A stretch of DNA of 64,000 nucleotides from Chromobacterium sinusclupearum (GCF_002902845.1 NZ_PPTF01000060.1:139278-203277); one strand, 5' to 3'. Positions 24,698-33,958 are shown, numbered from the stretch's first letter. The notes: a model not told the origin generated them from the letters alone. Made by a program: numbers and translations.

Positions 24698-25663
24698 ATG
24701 GAAATGTTCTTCAGTCTTCTCGATTCCACCGTGCGCGTGGCCACGCCGCTGGTGCTGGCCGCGCTGGCCGGCATGTTCTCCGAGCGCTCCGGCGTGGTGG
24801 ACATCAGCCTGGAAGGCAAGATGCTGGTGGCGGCCTTCGCTTCCGCCGCCGCGGCCTACCTCACCCATAGCCCGTGGCTGGGCCTGCTGGCCGGCATCAT
24901 GGCCGCGGTGTCGATGGCCATGGTGCATGCCTTCGTTTCCGTCACCTATAACGGCAACCAGCTGATCTCCGGCATGGCCATCAACACCGTGGCCTCCGGC
25001 ATCACGCCGGTGTTGGGCCTGGCCTGGTTCCAGCAAGGCGGCAACTCGCCGCAGCTGCCTGAGGACGCCCGCTTCCACGAGATCGTGCTGCCGTTCGCCG
25101 ACGCCTTGCGCGACGTGCCGGTGCTGGGCCTGGTCTACAGCAAGCTGCTGTCCGGCCATTCCATCCTGGTTTACATCACCGTGTTCATAGTGATTCCGCT
25201 GGTGGCCTGGGTGCTGTACAAGACCCGCTTCGGCCTGCGCCTGCGCGCGGTGGGCGAGAACCCCCATGCCGCCGATACCGCGGGCATCTCCGTGGCCAAG
25301 GTGCGCTACACCGCCTTGCTCTGGGGCGGCGTGCTGTGCGGCATGGCCGGCACCTATCTGTCGGTGTACCAGACCGGCAGCTTCATCAAGGAAATGACCG
25401 CCGGCAAGGGCTTCCTGGCGCTGGCGGCGCTGATCTTCGGCAAGTGGCGTCCGGTGCCGGCGGTGATCGGCTGCCTGCTGTTCGCCTTCGCCGACGCGAT
25501 CCAGATCCGTCTGGAAGGCGTGGCGCTACCGGTGATCGGCCAGATCCCGTCGCAGGCCATCGCGGTGATTCCGTATGTGCTGACCGTGCTGCTGCTGGCT
25601 GGCTTTGTCGGCCGCGCCGTGGCGCCCAAGGCCATCGGCGTGCCCTTCGTCAAATCGCGCTGA
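24698..25663 (+). CDS. ABC transporter permease, nucleoside (YufQ-type)
   Basis: A 321-residue permease with about nine membrane segments. The block RSGVVDISLEGKMLVAAF is the counterpart of the NIGGEGQ loop in its partner, and LRAVGENPHAADTAGISV is the coupling loop. It begins one base after the preceding stop and ends the operon before the terminator at 25688. Together with the ATPase and BMP protein it completes a purine-nucleoside-type importer. The true substrate is inferred from family only. Confidence 0.93.
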   Translation: MEMFFSLLDSTVRVATPLVLAALAGMFSERSGVVDISLEGKMLVAAFASAAAAYLTHSPWLGLLAGIMAAVSMAMVHAFVSVTYNGNQLISGMAINTVASGITPVLGLAWFQQGGNSPQLPEDARFHEIVLPFADALRDVPVLGLVYSKLLSGHSILVYITVFIVIPLVAWVLYKTRFGLRLRAVGENPHAADTAGISVAKVRYTALLWGGVLCGMAGTYLSVYQTGSFIKEMTAGKGFLALAALIFGKWRPVPAVIGCLLFAFADAIQIRLEGVALPVIGQIPSQAIAVIPYVLTVLLLAGFVGRAVAPKAIGVPFVKSR

Positions 25664-25687
25664 TCCCGCCATCACGTTTGCATTGCC

Positions 25688-25718
25688 AAGCCCGTCGGCC
25701 TGTGCCGGCGGGCTTTTT
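25688..25718 (+). terminator. Intrinsic terminator after the importer operon
   Basis: AAGCCCG-T-CGGC paired with GCCG-G-CGGGCTT around a short loop, followed by a T run (25714-25718). It lies 25 bp past the last permease. Confidence 0.9.
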
Positions 25719-25793
25719 GCATCTCGGCGCATGCTATGATGCCAACTGCGAGCGGCGGGAAGGGGTCCGCCGCCGGACAGAACAGGAAACACG

Positions 25794-26981
25794 ATGCTGA
25801 GCTATCAAGAGGCGCTGACCTGGCTGCTGGAGCGCGCCAGGCCGTTGAACACCCACCAGAATCTTTCCCTGCTGCAGGCTGCCGGACGCGTGCTGGCTCA
25901 GCCGGTTACCGCCGCTATCGATGTGCCGCCGCATGACAACAGCGCGATGGACGGTTACGCCGTGCGCTGCGCCGAGAGCGGCGGCCCCTTGCCGGTGTCG
26001 CAGCGGATTCCCGCCGGCAGCGCGCCGCAGGCGCTGACGGCCGGCAGCGTCGCCCGCATCTTCACCGGCGCGCCGATCCCGGACGGCGCCGACGCCGTCA
26101 TCATGCAGGAACAGGCCGTGGTGGGCGAGGATGGCCAGGTTGCCTTCAGCGCCGCGCCGCAGGCCGGGCAGAATATTCGCCGCCGCGGCGAGGATATCGC
26201 CGCCGGGCAAACCATCCTGGCGCCGGGCCGTCGGCTGACGCCGGCCGATCTGGGGCTGGCCGCCTCGATAGGGCTGGCTCGGCTGCCGGTGCGTCCGCAG
26301 TTGCGCGTCGCGGTATTCTTCACTGGCGACGAGCTGGTGGAGCCGGGCCAGCCGCTGGCCGCCGGACAGATCTACAATTCCAACCGTTTTTGGCTGATCC
26401 CGGCCTTGCACAAGCTCGGTTGCGAGGTGATAGACCTGGGCCATGTCGGCGACGCTTTGGAGCCGACGCGGCAATTGCTGCGCGACGCGGCGGCGGTGGC
26501 CGACGTCATCGTCACCTGCGGCGGGGTGTCGGTGGGCGAAGAGGACCACGTCAAGGCGGCGGTGGAGGCCGAGGGCGAGCTGACGCTGTGGAGGCTGGCG
26601 ATCAAGCCCGGCAAGCCGCTGGCTTTCGGCAAGGTGGGCGATGCCGATTTCATCGGTTTGCCGGGCAATCCGGTGTCCGGCTATGTGACGCTGCAGACCT
26701 TGCTGCGGCCATTTCTGCTGCAGCGAATGGGATTGATAGAGCGCGCGCCGTTCGCGCCGCGTTTCCCGGCGGCTTTTGTCTGGGACCGGCCCGATTCCAA
26801 GCGCAGCGAGTTCCTGCGCGTGCGCAAGGTGGTGGGCGCGAGCGGCTGGGAACTGCAACTGTATCCACAGCAGGGTTCCGGCGTGCTGATGTCTTGCGCT
26901 TGGGCCGGCGGCCTGGCTTGGGTGCAGCCGGGTCAGCGCATCCAGCCCGGCGATGAGCTGCCGTACATGGAACTGGCATGA
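25794..26981 (+). CDS. moeA: Molybdopterin molybdenumtransferase MoeA
   Basis: A 395-residue enzyme that inserts molybdate into adenylated molybdopterin in the last step of molybdenum cofactor synthesis. It has the N-terminal DVPPHDNSAMDGYAVR motif, GAPIPDGADAVIMQE, the MPT-binding domain with FTGDELVEPG and TCGGVSVGEEDH, and GLPGNPVSGYV near residue 290. The C-terminal domain IV ends ELPYMELA. The start follows AGGAAAC. It overlaps the ferredoxin gene by 4 bp, and no moa genes are near. Confidence 0.96.
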   Translation: MLSYQEALTWLLERARPLNTHQNLSLLQAAGRVLAQPVTAAIDVPPHDNSAMDGYAVRCAESGGPLPVSQRIPAGSAPQALTAGSVARIFTGAPIPDGADAVIMQEQAVVGEDGQVAFSAAPQAGQNIRRRGEDIAAGQTILAPGRRLTPADLGLAASIGLARLPVRPQLRVAVFFTGDELVEPGQPLAAGQIYNSNRFWLIPALHKLGCEVIDLGHVGDALEPTRQLLRDAAAVADVIVTCGGVSVGEEDHVKAAVEAEGELTLWRLAIKPGKPLAFGKVGDADFIGLPGNPVSGYVTLQTLLRPFLLQRMGLIERAPFAPRFPAAFVWDRPDSKRSEFLRVRKVVGASGWELQLYPQQGSGVLMSCAWAGGLAWVQPGQRIQPGDELPYMELA

Positions 26982-27316
26982 CGCGCATCCGCTTCGTCAG
27001 CGAAGGCGGCATGCTGCTGAATGAGAGCGAGGCGATGGCGGGAGACAATCTGCTGGACGTCGCCCGCCTGGCAGACGTGCCGCTGCACTGGCGCTGCGGC
27101 CAGGGCACCTGCGGCACTTGCAAGGTGCGCGTGGCCGGCATGGCCACGCCGCAGCACCCCGGCCGCAAGGAGCGCAATGTGCTGCTGCGCGCCGGGGCGA
27201 TAGACGCCGCGCTGGCGGCGCAGGACGAGTGGAACGAGCCCACTCCATGGCGGCTGGCGTGCCATCTGGCGGTGGAAGAGGGGCGGGACTGGACGGTTTC
27301 TTGCCCAGACTATTGA
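26978..27316 (+). CDS. Plant-type [2Fe-2S] ferredoxin
   Basis: A 112-residue ferredoxin fold protein. The cluster Cys pattern is visible in CGQGTCGTCKV (residues 40-50; C40, C45, C48) with the fourth Cys in RLACHLAV near 93. The spacing fits adrenodoxin/plant-type electron carriers. A short acidic tail WTVSCPDY follows. It starts in the moeA stop (ATGA), so the two are translationally coupled; whether it delivers electrons to molybdoenzyme maturation or elsewhere is unknown. Confidence 0.9.
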   Translation: MTRIRFVSEGGMLLNESEAMAGDNLLDVARLADVPLHWRCGQGTCGTCKVRVAGMATPQHPGRKERNVLLRAGAIDAALAAQDEWNEPTPWRLACHLAVEEGRDWTVSCPDY

Positions 27317-27324
27317 GACGGTAG

Positions 27325-27356
27325 GGCGGAAGGCCGGCTTTGCAGGGCGTTCCGCC
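27325..27356. other. Hairpin between the ferredoxin and low-GC genes
   Basis: GGCGGAA (27325-27331) pairs with TTCCGCC (27350-27356). No T run follows. A related GGCGGA hairpin lies on the other side of the low-GC gene at 27894-27920. Confidence 0.5.
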
Positions 27357-27386
27357 TGCGGCATTAGTAACTTACAGAGAGAGCAC

Positions 27387-27830
27387 ATGGACGCTAGTGC
27401 AATATTGGAGGTTGCAACGCATTTCCGAATTGCTATCGAGACGCTCCCCATTGAGGAGCGCATTGTAAACTTAAGGAGTTTTCCAAAAGGAGCTTGCGGC
27501 GATGCTTCTCTTCTGCTCGGTGCGTATTTCAGTGATCAGGGTATTGTGGGGTTCAATTATGTAACTGGAGAGCGAGGAGAGGTCGATGTTGGTACATGGA
27601 CTTCGCATGCTTGGCTGCGGAGAGGGGATTTAATTGTCGATATAACTGCGGATCAGTTTCCTGAATCGCCTATGGCAATCATTGTTTCGCAACGCTCCAC
27701 ATTACATGACTCTTTTCAAGTGGTTAGGCAGGATATTGCGGATTTTAGGCAGTGGAGTGGGTATGGTGCTGAGATTCTGTATCCAATGTACTCTAGGATT
27801 CTGGGAGTGCTTCAATCCACGAGGCAGTGA
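27387..27830 (+). CDS. Low-GC putative Cys/His/Asp hydrolase of unknown family
   Basis: A 147-residue soluble protein I cannot place in a named family. It shows GACGDAS near residue 36, TSHAWLR near 72 and VDITADQF near 84, an order of Cys, His and Asp that matches transglutaminase-like or papain-like cysteine hydrolases. The whole gene is clearly lower in GC than its neighbours and its codon use is different (many A/T third positions), pointing to recent acquisition. It is flanked on both sides by short GGCGGA hairpins. The ATG at 27387 follows AGAGAG. Activity, target and role are unknown. Confidence 0.65.
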   Translation: MDASAILEVATHFRIAIETLPIEERIVNLRSFPKGACGDASLLLGAYFSDQGIVGFNYVTGERGEVDVGTWTSHAWLRRGDLIVDITADQFPESPMAIIVSQRSTLHDSFQVVRQDIADFRQWSGYGAEILYPMYSRILGVLQSTRQ

Positions 27831-27893
27831 TGATTTTAATTTCCATGACAAATTAGCTGTTCAAACATATTTTCATGATCATGGGGTGTTGTA

Positions 27894-27920
27894 GGCGGAG
27901 CGCCCCTTGGGGCTTCCGCC
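27894..27920. other. Hairpin after the low-GC gene
   Basis: GGCGGA-GCGCCCC paired with GGGGC-TTCCGCC around a TT loop; it lies 6 bp before the perM-like stop on the other strand. With no T run on either side it may act as a weak bidirectional terminator. Confidence 0.5.
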
Positions 27921-27926
27921 TTACCG

Positions 27927-29018
27927 TCAGCACTGCTCGCCCTCGCTGCTGATTTCTTCCACTTCCTCCCGCTCCAGCCAATGCCGCAGCATGGTCAGGC
28001 CCACAGCCAGCAGCGTCGGGCCGATGAACAGGCCGATCACGCCCCAGGCGATCAGTCCGCCGATGACGCCGAGGAAGATCACCGACAGCGGCATCTGCGC
28101 GCCCTGGCTGATCAGCAGCGGCTTCAGGATGTTGTCTATGGTGTTGATCAGCAGGAAGCCCCACACCACCAGGAAGGTGCCCAGAGCCGTGTGGCCGGTG
28201 TAGAACACCCATGCCGCGGCCGGCAGCCAGACGATCAGCGTCGGCAGTTGCGCCACCGCGACGATGAAACACAGGAAGCCCAGCACCAGCGAGCCCGGCA
28301 CGCCGGCAATCAATAGGCCGATCACGCACAGCACGGTTTGCGCCAGCGCGGTGCCCACCACGCCGGTGGTGACGCTGCGTATGGTGCGGGCGATCACTTC
28401 CGGCAGCTCCCCGGCGGTTTCTCCGCCCAGCTTCAAGACGATGCGCTCCACCAACTCCCACAGCTTGTCGCCGTTGATCAGCAGCAGGCCGGCCACCACG
28501 ATGGCCAGCACGATTTCCAGCAGGCTCAATCCGAGGTTGGCGCCGCCGGACAGCAGGAACAGCACGGTTTCGTTGACCGCGGGGCGAATCTTTTCGAAGA
28601 AGCCCGGCAGGTCGGCCTGGGTGCTTTGCCACATCTTGTTCAGGCTTTCGCCTATCACCGGCAGGCTGGTCAGCCAGGCCGGAGCGTTGGGCAGGCGGAA
28701 ATCGCCGAGTTCATGAGTCAGATTGGCCAGGTGCGGCAGGGTGTCCGCCAGCGTCAGCGCCATCAGGCCGATGGGGATGGCCAGGGCGCAGGACAGCCCC
28801 AGCACGATCAGCAGCGCCGCCAGCTTGTGCCGGCCGCGTAGCCGGATCTTGAGCCTGCTGTATAGCGGCCAGGCGGAAATGGCGATGATGGCCGCCCAGG
28901 TCAGCGCGCCGAGAAAAGGTTGCAATATCTTGATGCAGGCCAGCACCAGCATGGCCAGGATGGCGATCTGGAAAACGTTGAGGATGCTGAGGCTGGATCG
29001 GCCGGGAATGGGCAGCAT
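27927..29018 (-). CDS. AI-2E family (PerM-like) membrane transporter
   Basis: A 363-residue inner membrane protein of the AI-2E transporter family with about eight hydrophobic segments. The block VVWGFLLINTIDNILKPLLIS near residue 290, with GVIGGLIAWGVIGLFIGPTLLAV after it, is characteristic of the family. Substrates differ (autoinducer-2 export, Na+/H+ exchange, fatty acids), so none is assigned. The ATG at 29018 is chosen because the earlier part of the frame overlaps the dsbD end and is not protein-like. It runs leftward after dsbD and could be cotranscribed. Confidence 0.9.
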   Translation of the reverse strand: MLPIPGRSSLSILNVFQIAILAMLVLACIKILQPFLGALTWAAIIAISAWPLYSRLKIRLRGRHKLAALLIVLGLSCALAIPIGLMALTLADTLPHLANLTHELGDFRLPNAPAWLTSLPVIGESLNKMWQSTQADLPGFFEKIRPAVNETVLFLLSGGANLGLSLLEIVLAIVVAGLLLINGDKLWELVERIVLKLGGETAGELPEVIARTIRSVTTGVVGTALAQTVLCVIGLLIAGVPGSLVLGFLCFIVAVAQLPTLIVWLPAAAWVFYTGHTALGTFLVVWGFLLINTIDNILKPLLISQGAQMPLSVIFLGVIGGLIAWGVIGLFIGPTLLAVGLTMLRHWLEREEVEEISSEGEQC

Positions 29019-29076
29019 GGTGGTATCCGCAAGGTGGAACGGGACAGGCCGGCGGTATGCCGGCCTTGAATTCGCG

Positions 29077-30873
29077 CTAGTGTGCCACCTGAGCCAGCTG
29101 GCTGGCAAACGTCTCGGCCGGAGTGAACCCGACGATGCGTTGCGCCTCCTTGCCATCGGCGCCGAACAGAATGATGCCGGGCGGCCCGAACAGGCCGAAA
29201 CGCTTCAGCAACGCTTGGTGTTCGGCGCTGTTGGCCGTGACGTCGGCGCGCAGCAGCACGAATTGCCCCATCTTGGCGGCCACCTGCGGCTGCGGAAAGA
29301 CCTCGGCTTCCATCTCCTTGCAGGCGACGCACCAGTCGGCGTAGAAGTCCAGCAGCAGCGGCTTGCCCGCAGCCTTGGCCTCGGCCAGCTTGGCATCGAG
29401 CTCAGAGGCCGAGCCGATGGCCTGGAAGGCATGGCTGGCGGTGCCCTCGGCGCTGCTGGCGGCGATGAACTTCAAGGGATAGCGCGGATTGTCCGCGCCG
29501 GACAGCAGGCCCACCAGCTGGGCGCCGCCCAGCAGGAACAGCAGCAAGCCCAGGGCCTTGCCCAGGCGGGCGCTGGCTTTGGCGTTTGTCGCCAGGCTGT
29601 CGAATGCGCCAAGGAATACCGCCGAACCTATCAGCAGCGCCGCCCACAGCAACATCACCAGCGCCGCCGGCAGGAATGGGGTGGCCAGCCAGATGGCGAG
29701 GCCCAGCATGACCACGCCAAAGGCTGATTTCACCGCCTTCATCCAGTTGCCGGCGCGCGGCAGCACATGGCCGCCAAAGGTGCCGATGACGATCAACGGC
29801 AGCCCCAGGCCCAGCGCCATGGCATACAGCGCCGCGCCGCCCAGCACGGCGTCGCCGGTGCTGCCGATATAGCCTAGCGCCAGCGCCAGCGGCGGCGCGA
29901 CGCAGGGCCCCACCAGCAGGGCCGATAGCGCGCCCATCAGGAATACCGTGACGGCCTTGCCGCCGGACAGCTGGTTGGAGGTGTCGGCCAGCTTGGATTG
30001 CAGGGCGCTGGGCAACTGGATGGTGAACAAATCAAACATGGACAGCGCGAACACCACCATCAGCACGCTCGCAGTCAGCACCACCGCGGGCTGCTGCAGC
30101 CACACGGTCAGCAGCGAGCCGGTCAGGCCGGCCACCACGCCGACGGCGGTGTAGGTGAGCGCCAGGCCTTGCACATACAACAGGGACAGCAGGAATCCGC
30201 GGCCGCGGGTGAGGGTTGCGCCCTGGCCGGCAATCAGCGATGAAACGATGGGCAGCAGCGGGTACATGCAGGCGGTGAACGCCATGCCCAGACCCGCCAG
30301 CAAGAAAGTGCCCAGTGTGGTCAGCCAACCCTTGGCCGCCAACTCGCTGTTACCGGCCGGCGATTTTCCCGCGGTGGCGGCGCCTCCGAGCCAGGAATTC
30401 GCTTTGCCGCCGGCCTCGCCGCTGACGGCGCCGATCTTCAGCTTGTGCGTGTACGGCGGGTAACAGACGCCGGCCTCCGCGCAGCCCTGCAGCCGGACAT
30501 TCAGCTGGAAGTCGGCCGGCGCGCCGGCGTTCAGCGGGATGACGATCTGCTGTTTGCCGTGGTAAATCACCTGCTTGCCGAAGTAAGGATCGTTCTTTTC
30601 CTGGCCGGTCGGCAGCGTCGGCTTGCCGGTCAGGTCGGCCGGCGTGGTGCTGATGGCGATGCGGTCGCGGTACAGGTAGTAGCCGGGCGCTACGTCCAGC
30701 GTCAGTTGCAGCTTGTCGCTGCTGCGGCTGACCTCGGCGGCGAAAGCCTTCTCGGGCGGAAGCAGGTCGTCTTGGTTGACCGCATGGGCAGGCAGCGCAA
30801 TGCTGAGGCAGGCGACGAACGCCATCAGCCATTGCCATGCCAGGCGGTGAATGGAGTTGAGGTATGCTTGCAC
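29077..30873 (-). CDS. dsbD: Thiol:disulfide interchange protein DsbD
   Basis: A transmembrane electron shuttle that carries reducing power from cytoplasmic thioredoxin to periplasmic partners. Domains in order: signal peptide, N-terminal periplasmic domain with the Cys in EAGVCYPPYTHK, eight-helix core with CMYPLLP and GPCVAPPLAL, and a C-terminal thioredoxin domain with ADWCVACKEME. Translation most likely starts at GTG 30873, where a signal peptide of about 31 residues begins; the frame extends to a TTG at 30954, and an ATG at 30825 is the other option. It is encoded next to the AI-2E family gene; both run leftward. Confidence 0.95.
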   Translation of the reverse strand: MQAYLNSIHRLAWQWLMAFVACLSIALPAHAVNQDDLLPPEKAFAAEVSRSSDKLQLTLDVAPGYYLYRDRIAISTTPADLTGKPTLPTGQEKNDPYFGKQVIYHGKQQIVIPLNAGAPADFQLNVRLQGCAEAGVCYPPYTHKLKIGAVSGEAGGKANSWLGGAATAGKSPAGNSELAAKGWLTTLGTFLLAGLGMAFTACMYPLLPIVSSLIAGQGATLTRGRGFLLSLLYVQGLALTYTAVGVVAGLTGSLLTVWLQQPAVVLTASVLMVVFALSMFDLFTIQLPSALQSKLADTSNQLSGGKAVTVFLMGALSALLVGPCVAPPLALALGYIGSTGDAVLGGAALYAMALGLGLPLIVIGTFGGHVLPRAGNWMKAVKSAFGVVMLGLAIWLATPFLPAALVMLLWAALLIGSAVFLGAFDSLATNAKASARLGKALGLLLFLLGGAQLVGLLSGADNPRYPLKFIAASSAEGTASHAFQAIGSASELDAKLAEAKAAGKPLLLDFYADWCVACKEMEAEVFPQPQVAAKMGQFVLLRADVTANSAEHQALLKRFGLFGPPGIILFGADGKEAQRIVGFTPAETFASQLAQVAH

Positions 30874-31096
30874 TTGCAGACTCTGGTTGGGGTTGCGATG
30901 AAAGTAAGACGCGGCGGGCGCGGGGCGGTTCCGTTTTGTCTCAGTGTGATGCAATATGCATCAAATTGTCTGGCGCGGCAAATGCGAAACCGCGCATTCC
31001 GCCAGCAGACGGACGGCTGCCAGTATATCCGGCCGAACCCCGCGCCGACAGCGCAGCGGATATGAAAAATAAGAATGACGTTATGCATGAGGGGTT

Positions 31097-31891
31097 ATGC
31101 GAGAAACCATACATTTTGCCCACGCCAATAGTTTTCCAGCTTCGGTCTATCGCAAGATGCTGAACAAGCTGGCTGAGCGGCATGAAGTCGGTTACCTGGA
31201 CACCATAGGCCATGATCCGGCCTTTCCCATCACCGACTGCTGGCCGCATCTGGTGGACGAAAGCATACGGCACATCGAGCGCAGCTATGCTGGGCCGGTG
31301 GTCGGCGTCGGCCACTCGCTGGGCGGCTTTCTGATGTTCTACGCGGCCAGGAAGCGGCCGGATTTGTTCCGCGCCATCGTGATACTCGATTCGCCGTTGA
31401 TGGGGCCGCGTCGTTCGTTCGGCATCTGGCTGGCCAAGCGGCTGGGCTTCATCCAGAAAGTCACGCCGGGCGGCAATACCCTGAAGCGGCGCGACAACTG
31501 GGCTTCGGTCGACATGGTGCATGATTATTTCGCGCGCAAGCCTATGTTCGCGCGTTTCGATCCCGAATGTCTGGCCGACTACGCTGAACTCGGCACCCAG
31601 GACGACGGGCAGGGCGGACGCAGGCTGAAATTCCGGCCGCGAGTGGAGCATGATATCTACGCCACGCTGCCGCACAATTTCCCCTGCCACAAAGGCCGCC
31701 AGAAAGTCCCGACCGGCTTCATCGCCGGCGCGGATTCCGATGTGCTGAGCGCTGCCGACATCCATTACATGCGCCGGCATTTCGGCATCGAGGTGGAGTC
31801 CCACCCTGGCGGCCACCTGTTTCCGCTGGAGCGGCCGATAGAGACGGCCGAGCATGTCCTGGCCTTGGTGGAGCGTTTGCGCCATGGCTGA
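31097..31891 (+). CDS. Alpha/beta hydrolase
   Basis: A 264-residue alpha/beta-hydrolase-fold enzyme. The nucleophile elbow is GHSLGG near residue 73, with the acid in the ADSDVL segment near 217 and the catalytic His in GGHLFPLERP near 240. The start, IHFAHANSFPASVY, contains HAN in place of the usual HG oxyanion motif, a trait of a proteobacterial esterase/lipase subgroup. Substrate unknown. It overlaps the EamA gene by 8 bp, so they form a unit. Confidence 0.9.
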   Translation: MRETIHFAHANSFPASVYRKMLNKLAERHEVGYLDTIGHDPAFPITDCWPHLVDESIRHIERSYAGPVVGVGHSLGGFLMFYAARKRPDLFRAIVILDSPLMGPRRSFGIWLAKRLGFIQKVTPGGNTLKRRDNWASVDMVHDYFARKPMFARFDPECLADYAELGTQDDGQGGRRLKFRPRVEHDIYATLPHNFPCHKGRQKVPTGFIAGADSDVLSAADIHYMRRHFGIEVESHPGGHLFPLERPIETAEHVLALVERLRHG

Positions 31892-32807
31892 GACGCGGTG
31901 CGTTTCCGCCAGGCAGCTGTTCGGTTCCGGCGATTGGCTTGGCGTCTGGCTGGTATTGTTGTCCGCTTGCGGTTTTGGCTCGATGGCGTTGTTCGCGAAA
32001 CTGGCCTATGGCGATGGTGTCGATACTGCCAGTCTGTTGGCCTACCGCTTTGTCATTGCCGCGCTGGTCTTGGCGGGCTGGGGCATCTGGCGTGGATGGC
32101 GCTGGCCTAGCGGGCGAGCCGCGATGGCGTATGGCTTGATGGGAGCGGTCTATGCGGCCATGGCCTGGGCGTATTTTTCCGCGCTGCATTACGCCGCATC
32201 GGCCACCGTGGCGCTGGTGCTGTACAGCTATCCCGCGCTGGTGGCATTGGGCGGCGCCTTGCTGGGGCTGGATCGTTTCGGCCGGGCGGAGGCGTTTGCC
32301 ATTGTCTTGGCGAGCGCCGGGTTGGCGCTCATGCTCGGCGGCGGCTTGTCTGGCAGCCCGTGGGGACTGGCTCTGGCCTTCGGCGCCGCGCTGTGTTACT
32401 CGGGCTATATCCTGCTGGGCGGCGGTATTCGTTCCGATGCCCATCCGGTTTGCGCTTCCGCCCTGGTATTGTCGGTGGCGGCAGCGATCTTCTCGAGTTT
32501 GGCAATCGGCCAGGGGCTGCGGCTACCGCATACCCTGGCTGGCTGGGGGGCCGTGACTGCGCTGGCCTTGCTGGGCACCGCTGTCGCCATCGCGGCTTTC
32601 ATCTCGGGGTTGATTCGCATTGGCCCGACCTTGGCCTCGGTGGTGTCGACCCTGGAGCCGGTGGTGACCGTGCTGCTGGGCGTGCTGTTTCTTGGGGAGT
32701 CGCTGGGGCTGCGCGGCCTGCTGGGCGGCATCCTGATTCTGGCCGCCTCGCTGGCTCTAGTTTGGTTGCGCACGCTTGCCCCGACCGGCAAGGCTTGCGA
32801 TGGATAG
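31884..32807 (+). CDS. EamA/DMT family exporter
   Basis: A 307-residue inner membrane protein with ten predicted helices in two EamA repeats. The second repeat carries PTLASVVSTLEPVVTVLLGVLFLGE, the family signature with the conserved Pro/Glu. The start is set at 31884 (ATG within the overlap ATGGCTGA); an in-frame ATG 30 bp earlier has no site. DMT members export amino acids, nucleobases or drugs; no target is assigned. It is translated with the hydrolase gene. Confidence 0.9.
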   Translation: MAETRCVSARQLFGSGDWLGVWLVLLSACGFGSMALFAKLAYGDGVDTASLLAYRFVIAALVLAGWGIWRGWRWPSGRAAMAYGLMGAVYAAMAWAYFSALHYAASATVALVLYSYPALVALGGALLGLDRFGRAEAFAIVLASAGLALMLGGGLSGSPWGLALAFGAALCYSGYILLGGGIRSDAHPVCASALVLSVAAAIFSSLAIGQGLRLPHTLAGWGAVTALALLGTAVAIAAFISGLIRIGPTLASVVSTLEPVVTVLLGVLFLGESLGLRGLLGGILILAASLALVWLRTLAPTGKACDG

Positions 32808-32863
32808 GGTTCTCGCGGAAACTATGGTTATTCCTCCATTAGCCGCATGAAAGATCCCTGCCC

Positions 32864-33940
32864 GTGACGATGGAACACCTGCTCAAGCAACACCGCGACG
32901 CCATCGACGCCATCGATGTCGAAATTCTCACCTTGCTCAACCAGCGCGCCAACCATGCCCGAGAAATCGGCGAGATCAAGGGCGGCGGCGTGATTTACCG
33001 CCCAGAGCGCGAAGCCCAGGTGCTGCGCCGCCTGAAGGACTTGAACCCCGGTCCGCTGCCGGGAGAGTCGATCGCCCGCTTGTTCCGCGAGGTGATGTCC
33101 GAGTGCCTGGCGCTGGAAAAACCCTTGTCCATTGCCTATCTAGGGCCTGAAGGCACCTTCAGCCAACTGGCCACCATCAAGCACTTCGGCCATGCCGCCC
33201 GCACCGTGGCCTGTAGTTCGATAGACGAGGCTTTCCGCCAGGTGGAGTCCCGCGCGCTGGATTACGTGGTGGCGCCGGTGGAGAACTCCACCGAAGGCGC
33301 GGTCGGCCGCACGCTGGACCTGATGGTCAGTTCGCCGTTGAAGATTTGCGGCGAGGTGGTGCTGCGCATCCATCATCATCTGCTGCGCGGCATCGAGGGC
33401 ATGGAGGGCATCCGCCGCGTCTATGCCCACGCCCAGGCGCTGGCGCAGTGCCACGAATGGCTGAACAAGAATCTGCCGGCCAGCGTGGAGCGCGTGTCCG
33501 TGGCCAGCAATGCCGAGGCGGCGCGCATGGCGGCCGAAGACGCCTCGGCGGCGGCGATAGCCGGCCAGGCCGCGGCCGAGCGCTTTGGGCTGCTTAAGTT
33601 GGCGGAGAACGTCGAGGACGAGCCTAACAACACCACGCGTTTTCTGGTGCTGGGCTTGCAGGATGTCGGCGCCACCGGCCAGGACAAAACCTCCATCGTG
33701 GTGTCCGCGCCGAATCGTCCCGGCGCCGTGCATTACCTGCTGGAGCCGATTGCGGCCAATGGCGTGTCGATGAGCAAGTTCGAGTCGCGGCCCTCGCGCG
33801 CCGGCCTGTGGGACTATGTGTTCTTCATCGACCTGGAAGGCCACCGCCAGGACGAGAAAGTGCTGCAGGCGCTGAAGGGGCTGCAGGAGCGGACATCCTA
33901 CGTCAAGATTCTGGGCTCCTATCCGGCGGCGGTGCTGTGA
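32864..33940 (+). CDS. pheA: Bifunctional chorismate mutase/prephenate dehydratase (P-protein)
   Basis: A 358-residue enzyme making phenylpyruvate from chorismate. Chorismate mutase covers residues 1-85 (QHRDAIDAIDVEILTLLNQRANHAREIGEIKGG), prephenate dehydratase about 95-270 (YLGPEGTFSQLA, NSTEGAVGRTLDLM, ENVEDEPNNTTRFLV), and a C-terminal ACT domain from 285 contains SKFESRPSR, the Phe feedback-binding motif. The start is GTG at 32864; an ATG two codons later is the alternative. A strong terminator hairpin follows, so it is monocistronic or at the end of a unit. Confidence 0.96.
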   Translation: MTMEHLLKQHRDAIDAIDVEILTLLNQRANHAREIGEIKGGGVIYRPEREAQVLRRLKDLNPGPLPGESIARLFREVMSECLALEKPLSIAYLGPEGTFSQLATIKHFGHAARTVACSSIDEAFRQVESRALDYVVAPVENSTEGAVGRTLDLMVSSPLKICGEVVLRIHHHLLRGIEGMEGIRRVYAHAQALAQCHEWLNKNLPASVERVSVASNAEAARMAAEDASAAAIAGQAAAERFGLLKLAENVEDEPNNTTRFLVLGLQDVGATGQDKTSIVVSAPNRPGAVHYLLEPIAANGVSMSKFESRPSRAGLWDYVFFIDLEGHRQDEKVLQALKGLQERTSYVKILGSYPAAVL

Positions 33941-33958
33941 CGGGCTGTGTATGATCCT

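Noticed and set aside
23317..24819. A 500-codon leftward frame opposite the permease genes
   Set aside because: Antisense of two permeases; His/Gln/Asp-rich with no domain.
29077..30954. A dsbD start at TTG 30954
   Set aside because: The 27 extra residues are basic and unlike a signal peptide n-region; GTG 30873 gives a proper signal sequence.
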